64,000 nt of DNA, from the NCBI RefSeq assembly GCF_030811685.1, contig NZ_JAUSRF010000008.1, positions 124,001 through 188,000 on the forward strand. Reading direction: 5' to 3'. Below are positions 15,836 to 25,937 of the stretch, piece by piece. The stretch is from Neorhizobium huautlense (GTDB taxonomy: Bacteria; Pseudomonadota; Alphaproteobacteria; Rhizobiales; Rhizobiaceae). The first letter of the stretch is position 1; each line of letters begins with the position of its first letter. The position numbers were made by a program, and so were the translations under genes. The notes under the pieces were generated by a model, which had not been told where the DNA came from, did not search any database, and saw only the letters and a program-made list of their open reading frames with translations.

Positions 15836-16762
15836 ATGGCTGAAATCACCGCTGCACTGGTGAAGGAACTGCGCGAAAAGTCTGGCGCAGGCATGATGGA
15901 CTGCAAGAAGGCGCTGACCGAAAACAACGGCGACATCGAAGCAGCAATCGACTGGCTGCGCGCCAAGGGCATTGCCAAGGCCGACAAGAAGTCGGGCCGC
16001 ACGGCTGCTGAAGGCCTGATCGGCGTTGCTTCGAACGGCACCAAGGCTGTTGTCGTCGAAGTCAACTCCGAAACGGACTTCGTTGCCCGTAACGACGCTT
16101 TCCAGACCATGGTTCGCGGCATTGCCGATGTGGCTCTGACCACCGACGGCACCGTTGAAGCCGTTGGCGAAGCCACCTATCCGGCAAGCGGCAAGTCGGT
16201 CACCGACACCATCAAGGATGCTGTTGCCACCATCGGTGAAAACATGAACCTGCGTCGTTCGGCTGCTCTCGAAGTCGAAGATGGCGTTGTTGCCACCTAC
16301 ATCCACAACGCTGCTGCCGACCGTCTCGGCAAACTCGGTGTTCTGGTTGCCCTGAAGTCGACCGGCAACAAGGATGCCCTGAACGCTATCGGCCGTCAGG
16401 TTGCCATGCACATTGCTGCAACGGCTCCGCTCGCCATCCGTTCGGAAGAAGTCGATGCTGCTGTCGCCGAGCGCGAACGCAACGTCTTCATCGAACAGTC
16501 GCGCGAGAGCGGCAAGCCGGAAGCCATCATCGAAAAGATGGTTGAAGGCCGCATGCGCAAGTTCTTCGAAGAAGTCGCTCTTCTGTCGCAGGCTTTCGTC
16601 ATCAACCCTGACCTGACCGTCGGCGAAGCTGTCAAGGCCGCTGAAAAGGAAGTCGGCGCACCGATCGAAGTCACCGGCATGGCTCGCCTTCTGCTCGGCG
16701 ACGGCATCGAGAAGGAAGAGACCGACTTCGCAGCAGAAGTCGCAGCCGTTTCCAAGGGCTGA
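15836..16762 (+). CDS. tsf: Elongation factor Ts
   Basis: Nucleotide exchange factor for EF-Tu, 308 residues. The N-terminal UBA-like domain ([27 protein letters not shown]) is followed by the core with [11 protein letters not shown] and the coiled-coil segment near [22 protein letters not shown]. Start at ATG 15836 is fixed by the family N-terminus and an AGAGG sequence upstream; the longer open frame from 15710 covers intergenic hairpin sequence. Pairs with rpsB upstream and pyrH downstream. Confidence 0.98.
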   Translation: MAEITAALVKELREKSGAGMMDCKKALTENNGDIEAAIDWLRAKGIAKADKKSGRTAAEGLIGVASNGTKAVVVEVNSETDFVARNDAFQTMVRGIADVALTTDGTVEAVGEATYPASGKSVTDTIKDAVATIGENMNLRRSAALEVEDGVVATYIHNAAADRLGKLGVLVALKSTGNKDALNAIGRQVAMHIAATAPLAIRSEEVDAAVAERERNVFIEQSRESGKPEAIIEKMVEGRMRKFFEEVALLSQAFVINPDLTVGEAVKAAEKEVGAPIEVTGMARLLLGDGIEKEETDFAAEVAAVSKG

Positions 16763-16790
16763 TATCTTTATACAATCTCAATAATCACAG

Positions 16791-16816
16791 GGGCATCGCG
16801 TGACAACGCGGTGCCC
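16791..16816 (+). other. Intercistronic hairpin between tsf and pyrH
   Basis: GGGCATCGCG (16791-16800) pairs with CGCGGTGCCC (16807-16816), 10 bp with one G-U, 6-base loop. No T-run follows, so it is more likely an RNA stability or processing element than a terminator. Confidence 0.45.
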
Positions 16817-16859
16817 TTCGTGTATCCGGCTTGGCGGTGCGAGCCTCGAAGGAGTATCC

Positions 16860-17582
16860 ATGTCTTCCCAGCCAATTTATAAACGTGTGCTTTTGAAAGT
16901 TTCCGGCGAAGCCCTGATGGGCAGCCAGGGTTTTGGCATTGACGTGACAGTCGCGGATCGTATCGCGGCAGATATCGCCGACGCGCGCCGCATGGGCGTC
17001 GATGTCGGCATCGTTGTCGGCGGCGGCAACATTTTTCGCGGCGTGGCCGTCGCTTCCAAGGGTGGCGACCGCGTCACCGGCGACCATATGGGCATGCTGG
17101 GAACCGTCATTAACGCGCTGGCGCTGGCGACCTCGCTGCGCAAGCTCGGTGTCGATACGGTCGTTCTGTCGGCCATTTCCATGCCGGAAATCTGTGAAAG
17201 CTTCTCGCAGCGCCAGGCGTTGCATCATCTCTCGCAGGGGCGCGTGGTGATCTTTGCCGGTGGTACCGGCAACCCGTTCTTCACGACCGATAGTGCCGGC
17301 GCCCTGCGTGCCGCCGAAATCGGTGCCGAAGCGCTGTTCAAGGGAACCCAGGTGGATGGTATCTATACCGCCGACCCGAAGAAGGACCCGACGGCAACCC
17401 GTTTCGACAAGCTGACCCATGCGGAAGTTCTGGAAAAGGGCCTCGCCGTGATGGATGTTACGGCAGTCGCGCTTGCGCAGGAGAACACGATCCCGATTAT
17501 CGTCTTCTCGATCCACGAACGCGGCGGCTTCGCGGAAATCCTGACCGGTGGTGGTCTGAAGACCATCGTTGCTGACAATTGA
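16860..17582 (+). CDS. pyrH: UMP kinase
   Basis: Phosphorylates UMP to UDP with ATP in pyrimidine synthesis; hexameric amino-acid-kinase fold. The 240-residue protein shows LLKVSGEALMG, the glycine-rich VGGGNIFRG, GTGNPFFTTDSAGALRA and VDGIYTADPKKDPTATRF. Start is ATG 16860 with AAGGAG at 16849-16854; the upstream in-frame GTG at 16800 falls in the intercistronic hairpin. Sits between tsf and frr as in most bacteria. Confidence 0.97.
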   Translation: MSSQPIYKRVLLKVSGEALMGSQGFGIDVTVADRIAADIADARRMGVDVGIVVGGGNIFRGVAVASKGGDRVTGDHMGMLGTVINALALATSLRKLGVDTVVLSAISMPEICESFSQRQALHHLSQGRVVIFAGGTGNPFFTTDSAGALRAAEIGAEALFKGTQVDGIYTADPKKDPTATRFDKLTHAEVLEKGLAVMDVTAVALAQENTIPIIVFSIHERGGFAEILTGGGLKTIVADN

Positions 17583-17590
17583 GTTCAACA

Positions 17591-17615
17591 GGTCCGCGCG
17601 AGATCGCTGCGGACC
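17591..17615 (+). other. Intercistronic hairpin between pyrH and frr
   Basis: GGTCCGC (17591-17597) and GCGGACC (17609-17615), 7 bp, 11-base loop, in the 57-bp gap. No T-run; possible mRNA processing or stability element. Confidence 0.4.
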
Positions 17616-17639
17616 TCAAAACAAAAGACGGAGTGTAAG

Positions 17640-18200
17640 ATGAGCGGTGCCATCGATCTCAACGACATCAAGCGTCGCATGGACGGCGCGGTCACGGCCT
17701 TCAAGAGCGATATCGCATCGCTGCGCACGGGCCGTGCTTCTGCCAACATTCTCGATCCGGTCACGGTCGAAGCATACGGTTCGCGCGTACCGCTCAATCA
17801 GGTCGCCAATATCACGGTTCCCGAGCCGCGCATGCTCGGCGTGTCCATCTGGGACAAGTCGATGGTCAACGCCGTCGATCGCGCCATCCGCGAATCGAAT
17901 CTGGGCCTGAACCCGATCATGGATGGCCAGAACCTGCGTATTCCGCTGCCGGAGCTCAACGAAGAGCGCCGCAAGTCGCTGGTCAAGGTCGCTCATGACT
18001 ACACGGAAAAGAGCAAGGTTGCTGTGCGCAACGTGCGCCGTGACGGCATGGACGCCTTGAAAAAGGCTGAGAAGGACGGCGATATCGGTCAGGACGACAG
18101 CCGTGCGCAGTCGGAAAAGATCCAGAAGATGACAGATGATGCGATTTCCGAGCTGGACCGCTTGCTTGCGGAGAAGGAAAAGGAAATCATGCAGGTCTAA
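17640..18200 (+). CDS. frr: Ribosome recycling factor
   Basis: RRF releases ribosomes from mRNA after termination, together with EF-G. The length of 186 residues is the family norm. Conserved parts are [56 protein letters not shown] sequence, [21 protein letters not shown] and the C-terminal helix [19 protein letters not shown] precedes the ATG. 57 nt after pyrH and 47 nt before uppS, in the same run. Confidence 0.98.
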   Translation: MSGAIDLNDIKRRMDGAVTAFKSDIASLRTGRASANILDPVTVEAYGSRVPLNQVANITVPEPRMLGVSIWDKSMVNAVDRAIRESNLGLNPIMDGQNLRIPLPELNEERRKSLVKVAHDYTEKSKVAVRNVRRDGMDALKKAEKDGDIGQDDSRAQSEKIQKMTDDAISELDRLLAEKEKEIMQV

Positions 18201-18247
18201 GGCCTGCTGATTTCTCGCTCGTCGCTGTCATAAACGTCGGACCGAAA

Positions 18248-18991
18248 ATGGTAAAACCTGATCTACCCGTGATCCCGAAACATGTTGCCATCATCATGGA
18301 TGGCAACGGTCGCTGGGCGAACCAGCGCGGCCTGCCGCGCACGATCGGGCATACGAAAGGCGTCGAGGCCGTTCGCGAGGCGGTGAAGGCCGCAGGCGAG
18401 GCGGGTGTCGAATATCTGACCCTGTTTGCCTTCTCCTCGGAAAACTGGAGCCGTCCGGAAACGGAAGTTTCTGACCTGTTGGGTCTGATGCGCCGTTTCA
18501 TCCGTCGGGATCTTGCGGAACTGCATCGGTCCAATGTGCGCATCCGCATCATTGGTGATCGCCGCAATCTTGAGGGCGATCTTCTGCCGATGCTGATCGA
18601 GGCGGAAGAGACGACGAAAGGCAACACGGGCCTGACCCTTGTCATCGCCTTCAATTATGGCTCGCGGAACGAGATTCTGCGGGCTGTCGAGCGCCTGGCA
18701 AGCGAAGTCGCCGCCGGTCTGCTGAGGCCGGAAGATATCGATTCGGCCATGATCGACCAGCGCCTCGACACGGTCGGCATACCGGACCCGGACCTGATCA
18801 TCCGCACCAGTGGCGAGGAACGCCTTTCGAACTTCCTGCTCTGGCAGGCCGCCTATTCGGAGTTTCTTTTCCTGCCCGACTTCTGGCCGGATTTCGATCG
18901 CCAGATGTTCTTTGAGGCATTGAAGACCTATGCTGCGCGCGACCGACGTTTTGGCGGCCTGACTGCCAAGCCCGCAGCGGTTGCCGGCTAA
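18248..18991 (+). CDS. uppS: Isoprenyl (undecaprenyl) diphosphate synthase
   Basis: cis-Prenyltransferase making the C55 lipid carrier for cell-wall and polysaccharide synthesis from FPP and IPP. The 247-residue protein has [20 protein letters not shown] (catalytic Asp), [13 protein letters not shown] and the C-terminal [23 protein letters not shown]. The last codon overlaps the cdsA start (TAATG), indicating translational coupling. Chain length is inferred from the family. Confidence 0.96.
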   Translation: MVKPDLPVIPKHVAIIMDGNGRWANQRGLPRTIGHTKGVEAVREAVKAAGEAGVEYLTLFAFSSENWSRPETEVSDLLGLMRRFIRRDLAELHRSNVRIRIIGDRRNLEGDLLPMLIEAEETTKGNTGLTLVIAFNYGSRNEILRAVERLASEVAAGLLRPEDIDSAMIDQRLDTVGIPDPDLIIRTSGEERLSNFLLWQAAYSEFLFLPDFWPDFDRQMFFEALKTYAARDRRFGGLTAKPAAVAG

Positions 18992-19824
18992 TGGCAAGCG
19001 AACTTCAAAAACGTACCATTTCCGCGATCGTTCTGGCCGTGGTTACCCTTGCCGCCACCTGGTATGGCGGCACGCCTTTTCGTGCTTTCGCCGCAGGCAT
19101 GTCTCTTCTGATCTATTATGAATGGTCGAAGATGACGCGACTGCCGGAGGTGGACCTGCGCGGTGATGCCTTTGGCTGGGTGGCCGTCGTCTGTATTGCG
19201 GCCAATCTCGCATTCGGTGATGTCTCGCTAGGTGCGCCGCTTCTGGGTGGCTTCACGGTCACGGCATTGCTTCTGAAGTTTTTGCGCCGCGGCAGCGGCT
19301 GGATGCCCGGCGGCGTTCTTTATGCGGGTCTGAGCGGCATTTCGCTGGCGGCGATCCGCGGCGGCGACCAGGTCGGCCTGATGGCGACGCTTTTTCTGTT
19401 TGCCGTCGTCTGGGGCACGGATATTCTCGCCTACTTCTTCGGTCGCTCCATCGGTGGCCCGAAACTCGCGCCACGCATCTCGCCCGGCAAGACCTGGTCC
19501 GGCGCCATTGGCGGCACGGTTTCCGGCATTGCGCTTGGAAGCCTGCTCGTGCTGGCATTCTTTTCACAGATATCGCTGCGGACCGTCCTTCTGGCATTGG
19601 TTCTGTCGGTGGCAAGCCAGATCGGTGACCTGTTCGAATCCTTCATCAAGCGCCGTTTTGGCGTCAAGGATTCCAGTCATCTCATTCCCGGTCACGGTGG
19701 TGTGATGGACCGCGTCGATGGTCTCGTTTTTGCCTGTTTTGCGGCGTTTCTTCTGGCAATGGCGCATGCCGCCTGGACGGGATATGGGGAAACCTCTGTT
19801 GCCGGTTTTCTTTTCGGTCTCTAA
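18991..19824 (+). CDS. cdsA: Phosphatidate cytidylyltransferase
   Basis: Membrane enzyme forming CDP-diacylglycerol from phosphatidate and CTP, the branch point of phospholipid synthesis. The 277-residue protein has several hydrophobic segments; the signature lies at the C-terminal side, SQIGDLFESFIKRRFGVKDSS then LIPGHGGVMDRVDGL, which carries the catalytic Lys, Asp and metal ligands. Overlaps uppS by one base and precedes rseP by 57 nt. Confidence 0.96.
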   Translation: MASELQKRTISAIVLAVVTLAATWYGGTPFRAFAAGMSLLIYYEWSKMTRLPEVDLRGDAFGWVAVVCIAANLAFGDVSLGAPLLGGFTVTALLLKFLRRGSGWMPGGVLYAGLSGISLAAIRGGDQVGLMATLFLFAVVWGTDILAYFFGRSIGGPKLAPRISPGKTWSGAIGGTVSGIALGSLLVLAFFSQISLRTVLLALVLSVASQIGDLFESFIKRRFGVKDSSHLIPGHGGVMDRVDGLVFACFAAFLLAMAHAAWTGYGETSVAGFLFGL

Positions 19825-19881
19825 GGATCGCTGCAACAGAATCGTATGCTCGAAAACGGATAGGGAGCCGGAAAAGCAGGA

Positions 19882-21018
19882 ATGGATGGCGTGATGGCAA
19901 TTTTCAGCGTGCTTACCGGTTATATCATACCGTTTCTTCTCGTTCTCTCCGTGCTCGTTTTCGTGCACGAAATGGGACACTATCTTGTCGGCCGCTGGAG
20001 CGGCATTCGCGTTCTGGCGTTTTCGGTCGGATTTGGCCCGGAACTGATCGGTTATACGGACAGCCACGGGACCCGCTGGAAGCTCTCGGCGATTCCGCTG
20101 GGTGGTTACGTCAAGTTCTACGGTGACGAGGATGCCGCGAGCATGCCGGGCGCCGATGCGCTTGCCGGCATGAACGAGGCGGAGCGAAGCCAGACGCTGG
20201 CCGGCGCAAAGCTGTGGAAAAGAGCAGCCACCGTCGCGGCCGGCCCGATTGCCAATTTCATTCTGGCCATTGCCATTTTCGCCGTGCTTTTCACCGTCTA
20301 TGGCAAGGTGGTTGCCGATCCGGTGGTTGCCGAAGTGCGTCCCGACAGTGCGGCGCAGGTTGCCGGTGTCGAGGTGGGCGACAAGCTCGTGGCGCTCGAT
20401 GGTCACGAGGTATCCACCTTTGACGAGGTTCGCCGTTACGTCAGCATTCGCCCGCTCGTGCCGATCATCGTGACGGTGGAGCGCGAGGGTTCGCGGCTGG
20501 ACCTGCCGATGGTGCCAAAGCGCGAGGAAATCACCGATCGTTTCGGCAACAAGGTCGAGCTCGGCCTGATCGGCATCGTGACGAACGAACAGCGCGGCAA
20601 TTTCCGCGTCCAGCAGTTTTCGCCGGGTGCGGCCGTCATCGAGGGTTTTAAGGAAACCGGCAACATCATCACCGGCACTGGCCGTTACATCGGCAATATC
20701 TTTGCCGGCCGCATGAGTGCGGATCAGATCGGTGGTCCGATTCGCATCGCGGAAACCACGGGCCAGATGGCGACGCTCGGTTTTGTCGCCGTGCTGAATT
20801 TTGCCGCCGTGATCTCCGTATCCTTGGGCTTGATGAATTTGCTGCCGGTGCCGGTGCTTGACGGTGGCCACTTGCTGCTTTACGCGCTTGAGGCGCTGAG
20901 GGGACGTCCCCTGAACGAACGCGTTCAGGAGATTGTCTTCAGGCTTGGCTTTGCGCTGATTCTGACGCTGATGGTGTTCGCCACATGGAATGACACGATC
21001 GGCAGGTGGATCGGTTAA
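19882..21018 (+). CDS. rseP: RIP metalloprotease RseP
   Basis: Site-2 protease of the inner membrane that cuts anti-sigma factors and remnant signal peptides. Zinc motif HEMGH is at residues 29-33, the PDZ region covers roughly VVADPVVAEVRPDSAAQVAGVEVGDKLV, and the second active-site motif NLLPVPVLDGGHLL is near residue 315. At 378 residues it is shorter than E. coli RseP (450); one PDZ domain is clear, so it belongs to the shorter single-PDZ type. An internal ATG (19894) is a possible start. Position before bamA is standard. Confidence 0.95.
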   Translation: MDGVMAIFSVLTGYIIPFLLVLSVLVFVHEMGHYLVGRWSGIRVLAFSVGFGPELIGYTDSHGTRWKLSAIPLGGYVKFYGDEDAASMPGADALAGMNEAERSQTLAGAKLWKRAATVAAGPIANFILAIAIFAVLFTVYGKVVADPVVAEVRPDSAAQVAGVEVGDKLVALDGHEVSTFDEVRRYVSIRPLVPIIVTVEREGSRLDLPMVPKREEITDRFGNKVELGLIGIVTNEQRGNFRVQQFSPGAAVIEGFKETGNIITGTGRYIGNIFAGRMSADQIGGPIRIAETTGQMATLGFVAVLNFAAVISVSLGLMNLLPVPVLDGGHLLLYALEALRGRPLNERVQEIVFRLGFALILTLMVFATWNDTIGRWIG

Positions 21019-21067
21019 GTGTTTCAGAACGGTACGGAAACCGTTTATTTACCCTGTTTTCACGTGC

Positions 21068-21087
21068 GCGTGGCGAATGCGCCACGC
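21068..21087 (+). other. Stem-loop between rseP and bamA
   Basis: GCGTGGCG-AATG-CGCCACGC is a perfect 8-bp stem with a tetraloop, 50 bases after rseP and about 120 before bamA. No T-run follows. Could be a terminator remnant or a bamA leader element. Confidence 0.45.
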
Positions 21088-21208
21088 CTGTGAAGGAAGT
21101 AAATAGAAATTAACGCAATGCCTTGCTTGTAGGACAAAAGAAGGTAAAACGACACACGTGGCCGGAGTCGGGTTCTGCCCGATTGGGGACAACGGAAAAA
21201 GGTAAGAA

Positions 21209-23551
21209 GTGAATATGAAAGCTGGTTCAAAGTTTTTGAACGCGGTGTCGGCGTTTGCGCTGTCTGCTAGTGTTGTCGCATCGGGTGCGGGTGTCGTTGT
21301 ACTTGCCTCTGCCCCTGTTGCTGAGGCCGCCACCATTCAGCGGGTCGAAGTCCGTGGTGCGCAGCGCGCCGGCGAGGAAGCCGTTCGCTCCAACATCACC
21401 ATTCGTCCGGGTGTCAGCTTCTCGGAAGTCGATATCGATGAATCGGTGAAGCGTCTTTATTCCACAGGTTACTTCTCCGACGTTCGCATCAGCGTTTCGG
21501 GCCGTTCGCTCGTCGTGACTGTCAGTGAAAACCAGCTGGTCAACCAGGTTGTTTTCAATGGCAATCGCAAGATCAAGGACGACAAGCTTGCCGGCGTCGT
21601 GCAGACGCAGCCGCTTGGTCCCTACAGCGATGCCTTGCTTTCTTCGGATGTCGCGCGCCTCAAGGAAGCCTATTCGGCGACCGGCCGCAGCGATGTCGAA
21701 ATCACCACGCAGGTTGTTCCGGTTGGTCAGGGTCGCGTCAACATCGCGTTCCAGATCAATGAAGGTGACCGCACCAAGATTTCCGACATCAATTTCGTCG
21801 GCAACCAGGCTTACGGCAATCGTCGTCTGCGTGATGTCATCGCCACGAAGGAATCCGGCCCGCTGTCGTTCCTGACCCGCAAGGATGTCTACAACGAAGA
21901 CAAGCGTCGTGCGGATGAAGAGGCGCTGCGTCAGTTCTATTTCAATCACGGTTATGCCGACTTCCGCGTCGTCTCCTCGGATGCTGTTCTGGATGAGTCC
22001 AAGAACGCCTACACGGTGAACTTCACCGTCGAGGAAGGTCAGCGTTACACCTTTGGTGACGTTCGCGTCGAATCGACGGTCGATGGCGTCAATGCCGAAG
22101 ACCTGCAGGGGCTGGTAAGGACCCAGACGGGCGACACCTACAAGGCCAGCGACATCCAGAAGTCGATGGAAGCCATTTCCGAGCGTGTTGCTGCTGCGGG
22201 TTACCCGTTCGCACGCGTCACGCCGCGTGGCGACCGTAACTTCCAGAACAACACGATCGGTGTTTCCTATCTGGTCGATCAGGGCGAGCGCGCCTATGTC
22301 GAGCGTATCGAGATCCGTGGCAATACGCGCACGCGTGACTACGTCATCCGTCGCGAGTTCGATATCAGCGAAGGCGATGCCTTCAACCAGACGATGATCA
22401 CGCGCGCCAAGCGTCGTCTCGAAGCTCTGGGCTATTTCGGCAAGGTCAACATCTCGACCACGCAGGGCACGTCTGCTGACCGCGTCGTCATCGTTGTTGA
22501 CGTCGAAGATCAGTCGACCGGTTCGTTCGGTATCGGCGTCGGTTACTCGCCGAGCAGCGACAGCGCGATCCTCGAAGCCTCGATCGAAGAAAAGAACTTC
22601 CTCGGCCGTGGTCAGTACATCCGTATTGCCGTCGGTGGCGGTCTTGATGATGCGCGTACCTACTCGCTGTCGTTCACCGAGCCCTATTTCCTCGGTTATC
22701 GCTTGGCGGCCGGTTTCGATGTGTTCAGGAGCCAGTCTTCGAACGAGGACTATTACGACTATAACGAACAGGGCTTCACGCTGCGCGTGACGGCGCCGAT
22801 CACCGAAGATCTGGCGACGACCTTCCGTTATACCTATAAGGAAATCGGTTACGACGGTAACGGCGATTGGAAAACCACGACCAATCTGTCGCAGCCGTAT
22901 ATCGACATGATCGAACATGGCGATTACGTGCAGTCGTCGATCTCGCAGACCTTGACCTACAACACGGTCGACAGCATGACCCTTCCACGTGAAGGTATCT
23001 ATGCAACCGCGACGCATGAATATGCGGGTCTTGGTGGCGATTCCGAATACTACAAGATTTATGGCCGTGCCCGTTACTTCGCCCTGCTTTCGGATGAAGC
23101 CGATATCATCGGTCAGGTTGCTGTAGGCGCCGGTCATGTTATCGCCACAGGCGATAATCTGAACATCTTCGACCAGTTCACCTTCGGCGGTAAGCAGGTT
23201 CGCGGCTTCGAGAACAATGGTATCGGCCCGCGTGTCGGTGATGATGCAATTGGCGGCACCACCTACTTCAACGCGTCTGCGGAAGTCAGCATTCCTGCTC
23301 CGGGCCTGCCTGAAGATTTCGGTCTGCGTCTGAACGCTTTTGCTGACGCAGGCGTGCTGTACGGCAACAAGGTTTCGATCACGGGCACTGACCCGCTGCG
23401 TGACGACAACTCCATCCGTGCGTCGGTTGGTGCAGGTATCACCTGGGCTTCGCCCTTCGGTGCGCTGCGCGTCGATTACGCCGTGCCGGTTGCCAAGGAA
23501 GACTACGACGAAACGCAGAATTTCCGCTTCAGCATGGCCAACCAGTTCTGA
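21209..23551 (+). CDS. bamA: Outer membrane protein assembly factor BamA
   Basis: Core of the BAM complex that inserts beta-barrel proteins in the outer membrane. The 780-residue precursor has a signal peptide ending around APVAEAA, then five POTRA domains (first IQRVEVRGAQRAGEEAVRSNI, last YVERIEIRGNTRTRDYVIRREF), and a 16-strand barrel. GGKQVRGFENNGIGPR contains the VRGF motif, and the protein ends in Phe as BAM barrels do. The start could be GTG 21209, spaced well from AAAAAGG, or ATG 21215. Between rseP and lpxD, the typical order. Confidence 0.97.
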   Translation: MNMKAGSKFLNAVSAFALSASVVASGAGVVVLASAPVAEAATIQRVEVRGAQRAGEEAVRSNITIRPGVSFSEVDIDESVKRLYSTGYFSDVRISVSGRSLVVTVSENQLVNQVVFNGNRKIKDDKLAGVVQTQPLGPYSDALLSSDVARLKEAYSATGRSDVEITTQVVPVGQGRVNIAFQINEGDRTKISDINFVGNQAYGNRRLRDVIATKESGPLSFLTRKDVYNEDKRRADEEALRQFYFNHGYADFRVVSSDAVLDESKNAYTVNFTVEEGQRYTFGDVRVESTVDGVNAEDLQGLVRTQTGDTYKASDIQKSMEAISERVAAAGYPFARVTPRGDRNFQNNTIGVSYLVDQGERAYVERIEIRGNTRTRDYVIRREFDISEGDAFNQTMITRAKRRLEALGYFGKVNISTTQGTSADRVVIVVDVEDQSTGSFGIGVGYSPSSDSAILEASIEEKNFLGRGQYIRIAVGGGLDDARTYSLSFTEPYFLGYRLAAGFDVFRSQSSNEDYYDYNEQGFTLRVTAPITEDLATTFRYTYKEIGYDGNGDWKTTTNLSQPYIDMIEHGDYVQSSISQTLTYNTVDSMTLPREGIYATATHEYAGLGGDSEYYKIYGRARYFALLSDEADIIGQVAVGAGHVIATGDNLNIFDQFTFGGKQVRGFENNGIGPRVGDDAIGGTTYFNASAEVSIPAPGLPEDFGLRLNAFADAGVLYGNKVSITGTDPLRDDNSIRASVGAGITWASPFGALRVDYAVPVAKEDYDETQNFRFSMANQF

Positions 23552-23561
23552 TCCTTCTGGT

Positions 23562-23588
23562 CCAGAACGACCACATAAAATGTTCTGG
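23562..23588 (+). other. Hairpin between bamA and lpxD
   Basis: CCAGAAC (23562-23568) and GTTCTGG (23582-23588) form a 7-bp stem with a 13-base AT-rich loop in the 48-bp gap. No T-run; may modulate lpxD translation, since it ends 12 bases before the start. Confidence 0.4.
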
Positions 23589-23599
23589 AGCTGAGGCTG

Positions 23600-24664
23600 A
23601 TGGACGATAACAGATTTTTTCCGCCCCATGAGGGGGTGAGCTTGAAAGAGCTCGCCCGCCACCTGGGGGCGGAGCTTTTGGATGAAACGGCTGGCGAACG
23701 GTTGGTCCGTTCGGTCTCGCCGGTATCGCGGGCAAAGGCCGGCGACATTTGCTACATCCTTTCCCGCAAGAACAAGGCAGAACTCGAAACCTGTCAGGCC
23801 TCGGCCATCCTGTGTGATGCCGGGCTGCGTTCTGCTGTTCCCGATCATATTCCGGTGCTTCTGACACGCACGCCGCATTCGGCATTCGCGGCAGCTGGCG
23901 CTCTCCTGCATCCTGAAGGTCTACGGCCGAGCGCCGTGACCTCCGAGCCTGCGGGCATTTCGCCTGCGGCTTACGTCGATCCGACGGCACGTCTGGAAGA
24001 TGGCGTGCATGTCGAGCCGATGGCTGTCATCGGTGCAGGCGCTGAAATCGGTTCCGGCACCCGGATCGGAGCAGGGGCCGTCATCGGCGCCAATGTGACG
24101 ATCGGCCGTGACTGCACGATTGCCGCAGGCGCTTCGGTTATTGCATCGATGATCGGCAATGGCGTGATCATTCACAACGGCGCACGCATCGGCCAGGACG
24201 GTTTTGGTTATGCACCGGGTCCGCGCGGTTTCATGAAGATCGTGCAGGTCGGCCGGGTGATCATTCAGGACAATGTCGAGATCGGCGCCAATACGACGAT
24301 CGACCGTGGCGCCATGGATGATACCGTAATCGGCGAAGGCACGAAGATCGATAATCTGGTGCAGATTGCCCATAACGTTCGCATCGGGCGTCATTGCGGC
24401 CTTGCATCGGGTACGGGCATTGCCGGATCGACCACCATCGGCGACGGCGTAATGATCGGTGGTGCTTCGGGCATCAATGGTCATATCACGATCGGCGACG
24501 GCGTGCAGATCGCCGCCATGAGCGGTGTTGTCGGCGATATTCCGCCGAAGGCCAAATATGGTGGGATTCCGGCGCGACCCATGCCCGACTTCCTGAGAGA
24601 TATTGCAGAAATCATGATGCGTTCCGATGAACGCGCAAAGAAAAGAGGAGACCGGAATGGCTGA
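23600..24664 (+). CDS. lpxD: UDP-3-O-(3-hydroxyacyl)glucosamine N-acyltransferase
   Basis: Third step of lipid A synthesis: adds the N-linked 3-hydroxyacyl chain from ACP. The 354-residue protein has the N-terminal uridine-binding domain ([14 protein letters not shown]) and a left-handed beta-helix of hexapeptides ([25 protein letters not shown]). The catalytic-His loop is in the region [17 protein letters not shown]. Overlaps fabZ by 8 nt. Trimeric and cytoplasmic. Confidence 0.97.
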   Translation: MDDNRFFPPHEGVSLKELARHLGAELLDETAGERLVRSVSPVSRAKAGDICYILSRKNKAELETCQASAILCDAGLRSAVPDHIPVLLTRTPHSAFAAAGALLHPEGLRPSAVTSEPAGISPAAYVDPTARLEDGVHVEPMAVIGAGAEIGSGTRIGAGAVIGANVTIGRDCTIAAGASVIASMIGNGVIIHNGARIGQDGFGYAPGPRGFMKIVQVGRVIIQDNVEIGANTTIDRGAMDDTVIGEGTKIDNLVQIAHNVRIGRHCGLASGTGIAGSTTIGDGVMIGGASGINGHITIGDGVQIAAMSGVVGDIPPKAKYGGIPARPMPDFLRDIAEIMMRSDERAKKRGDRNG

Positions 24665-25118
24665 GGGCAACACGACCCTGGCGTCGGCAGACATCCAGCA
24701 GATCATGAAGCTCTTGCCGCACCGCTATCCTTTCCTGCTGGTCGACAAGATCATCGGGATCGACGGTGATAATTCGGCGATCGGCATCAAGAACGTGACG
24801 GCCAACGAGCCGCATTTCACCGGACATTTTCCGGACCAGCCGATCATGCCGGGCGTTCTGCTCGTTGAAGGCATGGCCCAGACGGCCGGCGCCATCTGCG
24901 CGCTGAAGGAAGGTGAGGGCGGCAATCTCGTCTACTTCATGACGATCGACAATGCCCGCTTCCGCAAGCCGGTCGTGCCGGGTGATCGCGTCGAGTTCCA
25001 TGTCACCAAGCAGAAGCAGCGCGGCAACATCTGGAAGTTCCACTGCGATGCAAAGGTGGATGGTGCCGTGGTCGCGGAAGCAGATATCGGCGCAATGATC
25101 CGCCGCAAGGGCGAGTAA
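24657..25118 (+). CDS. fabZ: 3-hydroxyacyl-ACP dehydratase FabZ
   Basis: Dehydrates 3-hydroxyacyl-ACP in fatty acid elongation and competes with LpxA/LpxD for the same substrate pool. The 153-residue hot-dog-fold protein shows [14 protein letters not shown], the catalytic [23 protein letters not shown] (His and Glu), and [13 protein letters not shown]. Start 24657 is set by the family and by AGAGGAG at 24644-24650, inside lpxD. The stop overlaps the lpxA start by one base. Confidence 0.97.
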   Translation: MAEGNTTLASADIQQIMKLLPHRYPFLLVDKIIGIDGDNSAIGIKNVTANEPHFTGHFPDQPIMPGVLLVEGMAQTAGAICALKEGEGGNLVYFMTIDNARFRKPVVPGDRVEFHVTKQKQRGNIWKFHCDAKVDGAVVAEADIGAMIRRKGE

Positions 25119-25933
25119 TGAGCACGATAGCAGCAAGCGCACGCATCCATCCCATGGCAGTTGTCGAGGATGGTGCGGTCATCGGCGAGAACGTCTCGAT
25201 CGGTCCGTTCTGTCGGGTCGGTCCGAAAGTCGTCCTCAAGGATGGCGTCGAACTGATCTCCAATGCCGTTGTCAGCGGCCGTACCGAAATCGGTTCCGGC
25301 ACACGTATTTTCCCGATGGCGGTGATCGGTGGCGATCCGCAGAGCGTTCATCACGCTGGCGAGGAAACCACGCTGTTTGTTGGCGCAAACTGCACGATGC
25401 GTGAAGGCGTGACGATGAACACCGGTACGGTGGAAGGCGGCGGCACGACCGTCGTCGGTGATCGTTGCTTGTTCCTTGCCAATTCTCATGTCGCGCATGA
25501 CTGCATTCTCGGCAATGACATCATCATGTCGAACAATGTGATGCTGGCCGGCCACGTGAAGGTTGGCGATCGCGTCATCCTCGGTGGTGGTTCCGCCGTG
25601 CACCAGTTCAGCCGTATCGGCCGTCAGGCCTTTATCGGCGGCCTGTCTGCGGTGAACTATGACGTCATCCCGTATGGTATGCTGAACGGCAATCCCGGCC
25701 TTCTTGGCGGCCTCAATGTCGTCGGCATGACGCGCGCCGGTATTGAACGCGCAACCATCCACAAGGTTCGCCGTGCCTTCAAGGATATCTTTGAAGCCGA
25801 AGGCAATATCCGCACCAATGCCGCAGCGCTGCGTGACGAATATGCCGATTGCCCGGAAGTCATGGAAATCCTCGACTTCATAGGTGCCGATAGCGATCGT
25901 GCGATTTCCTCGCCGCATCGTGGCAAGGCCTGA
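25118..25933 (+). CDS. lpxA: UDP-N-acetylglucosamine acyltransferase
   Basis: First step of lipid A synthesis: 3-O-acylation of UDP-GlcNAc. The 271-residue protein has N-terminal hexapeptide coils ([24 protein letters not shown]), the catalytic-His segment [36 protein letters not shown] and a C-terminal helical domain ([18 protein letters not shown]). The start is coupled to the fabZ stop (TAATG). Confidence 0.97.
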   Translation: MSTIAASARIHPMAVVEDGAVIGENVSIGPFCRVGPKVVLKDGVELISNAVVSGRTEIGSGTRIFPMAVIGGDPQSVHHAGEETTLFVGANCTMREGVTMNTGTVEGGGTTVVGDRCLFLANSHVAHDCILGNDIIMSNNVMLAGHVKVGDRVILGGGSAVHQFSRIGRQAFIGGLSAVNYDVIPYGMLNGNPGLLGGLNVVGMTRAGIERATIHKVRRAFKDIFEAEGNIRTNAAALRDEYADCPEVMEILDFIGADSDRAISSPHRGKA

Positions 25934-25937
25934 TATT

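Noticed and set aside
21227..23911. A minus-strand open frame of about 894 codons antisense to bamA
   Set aside because: No domain, biased low-complexity composition, and fully covered by a confident BamA gene.
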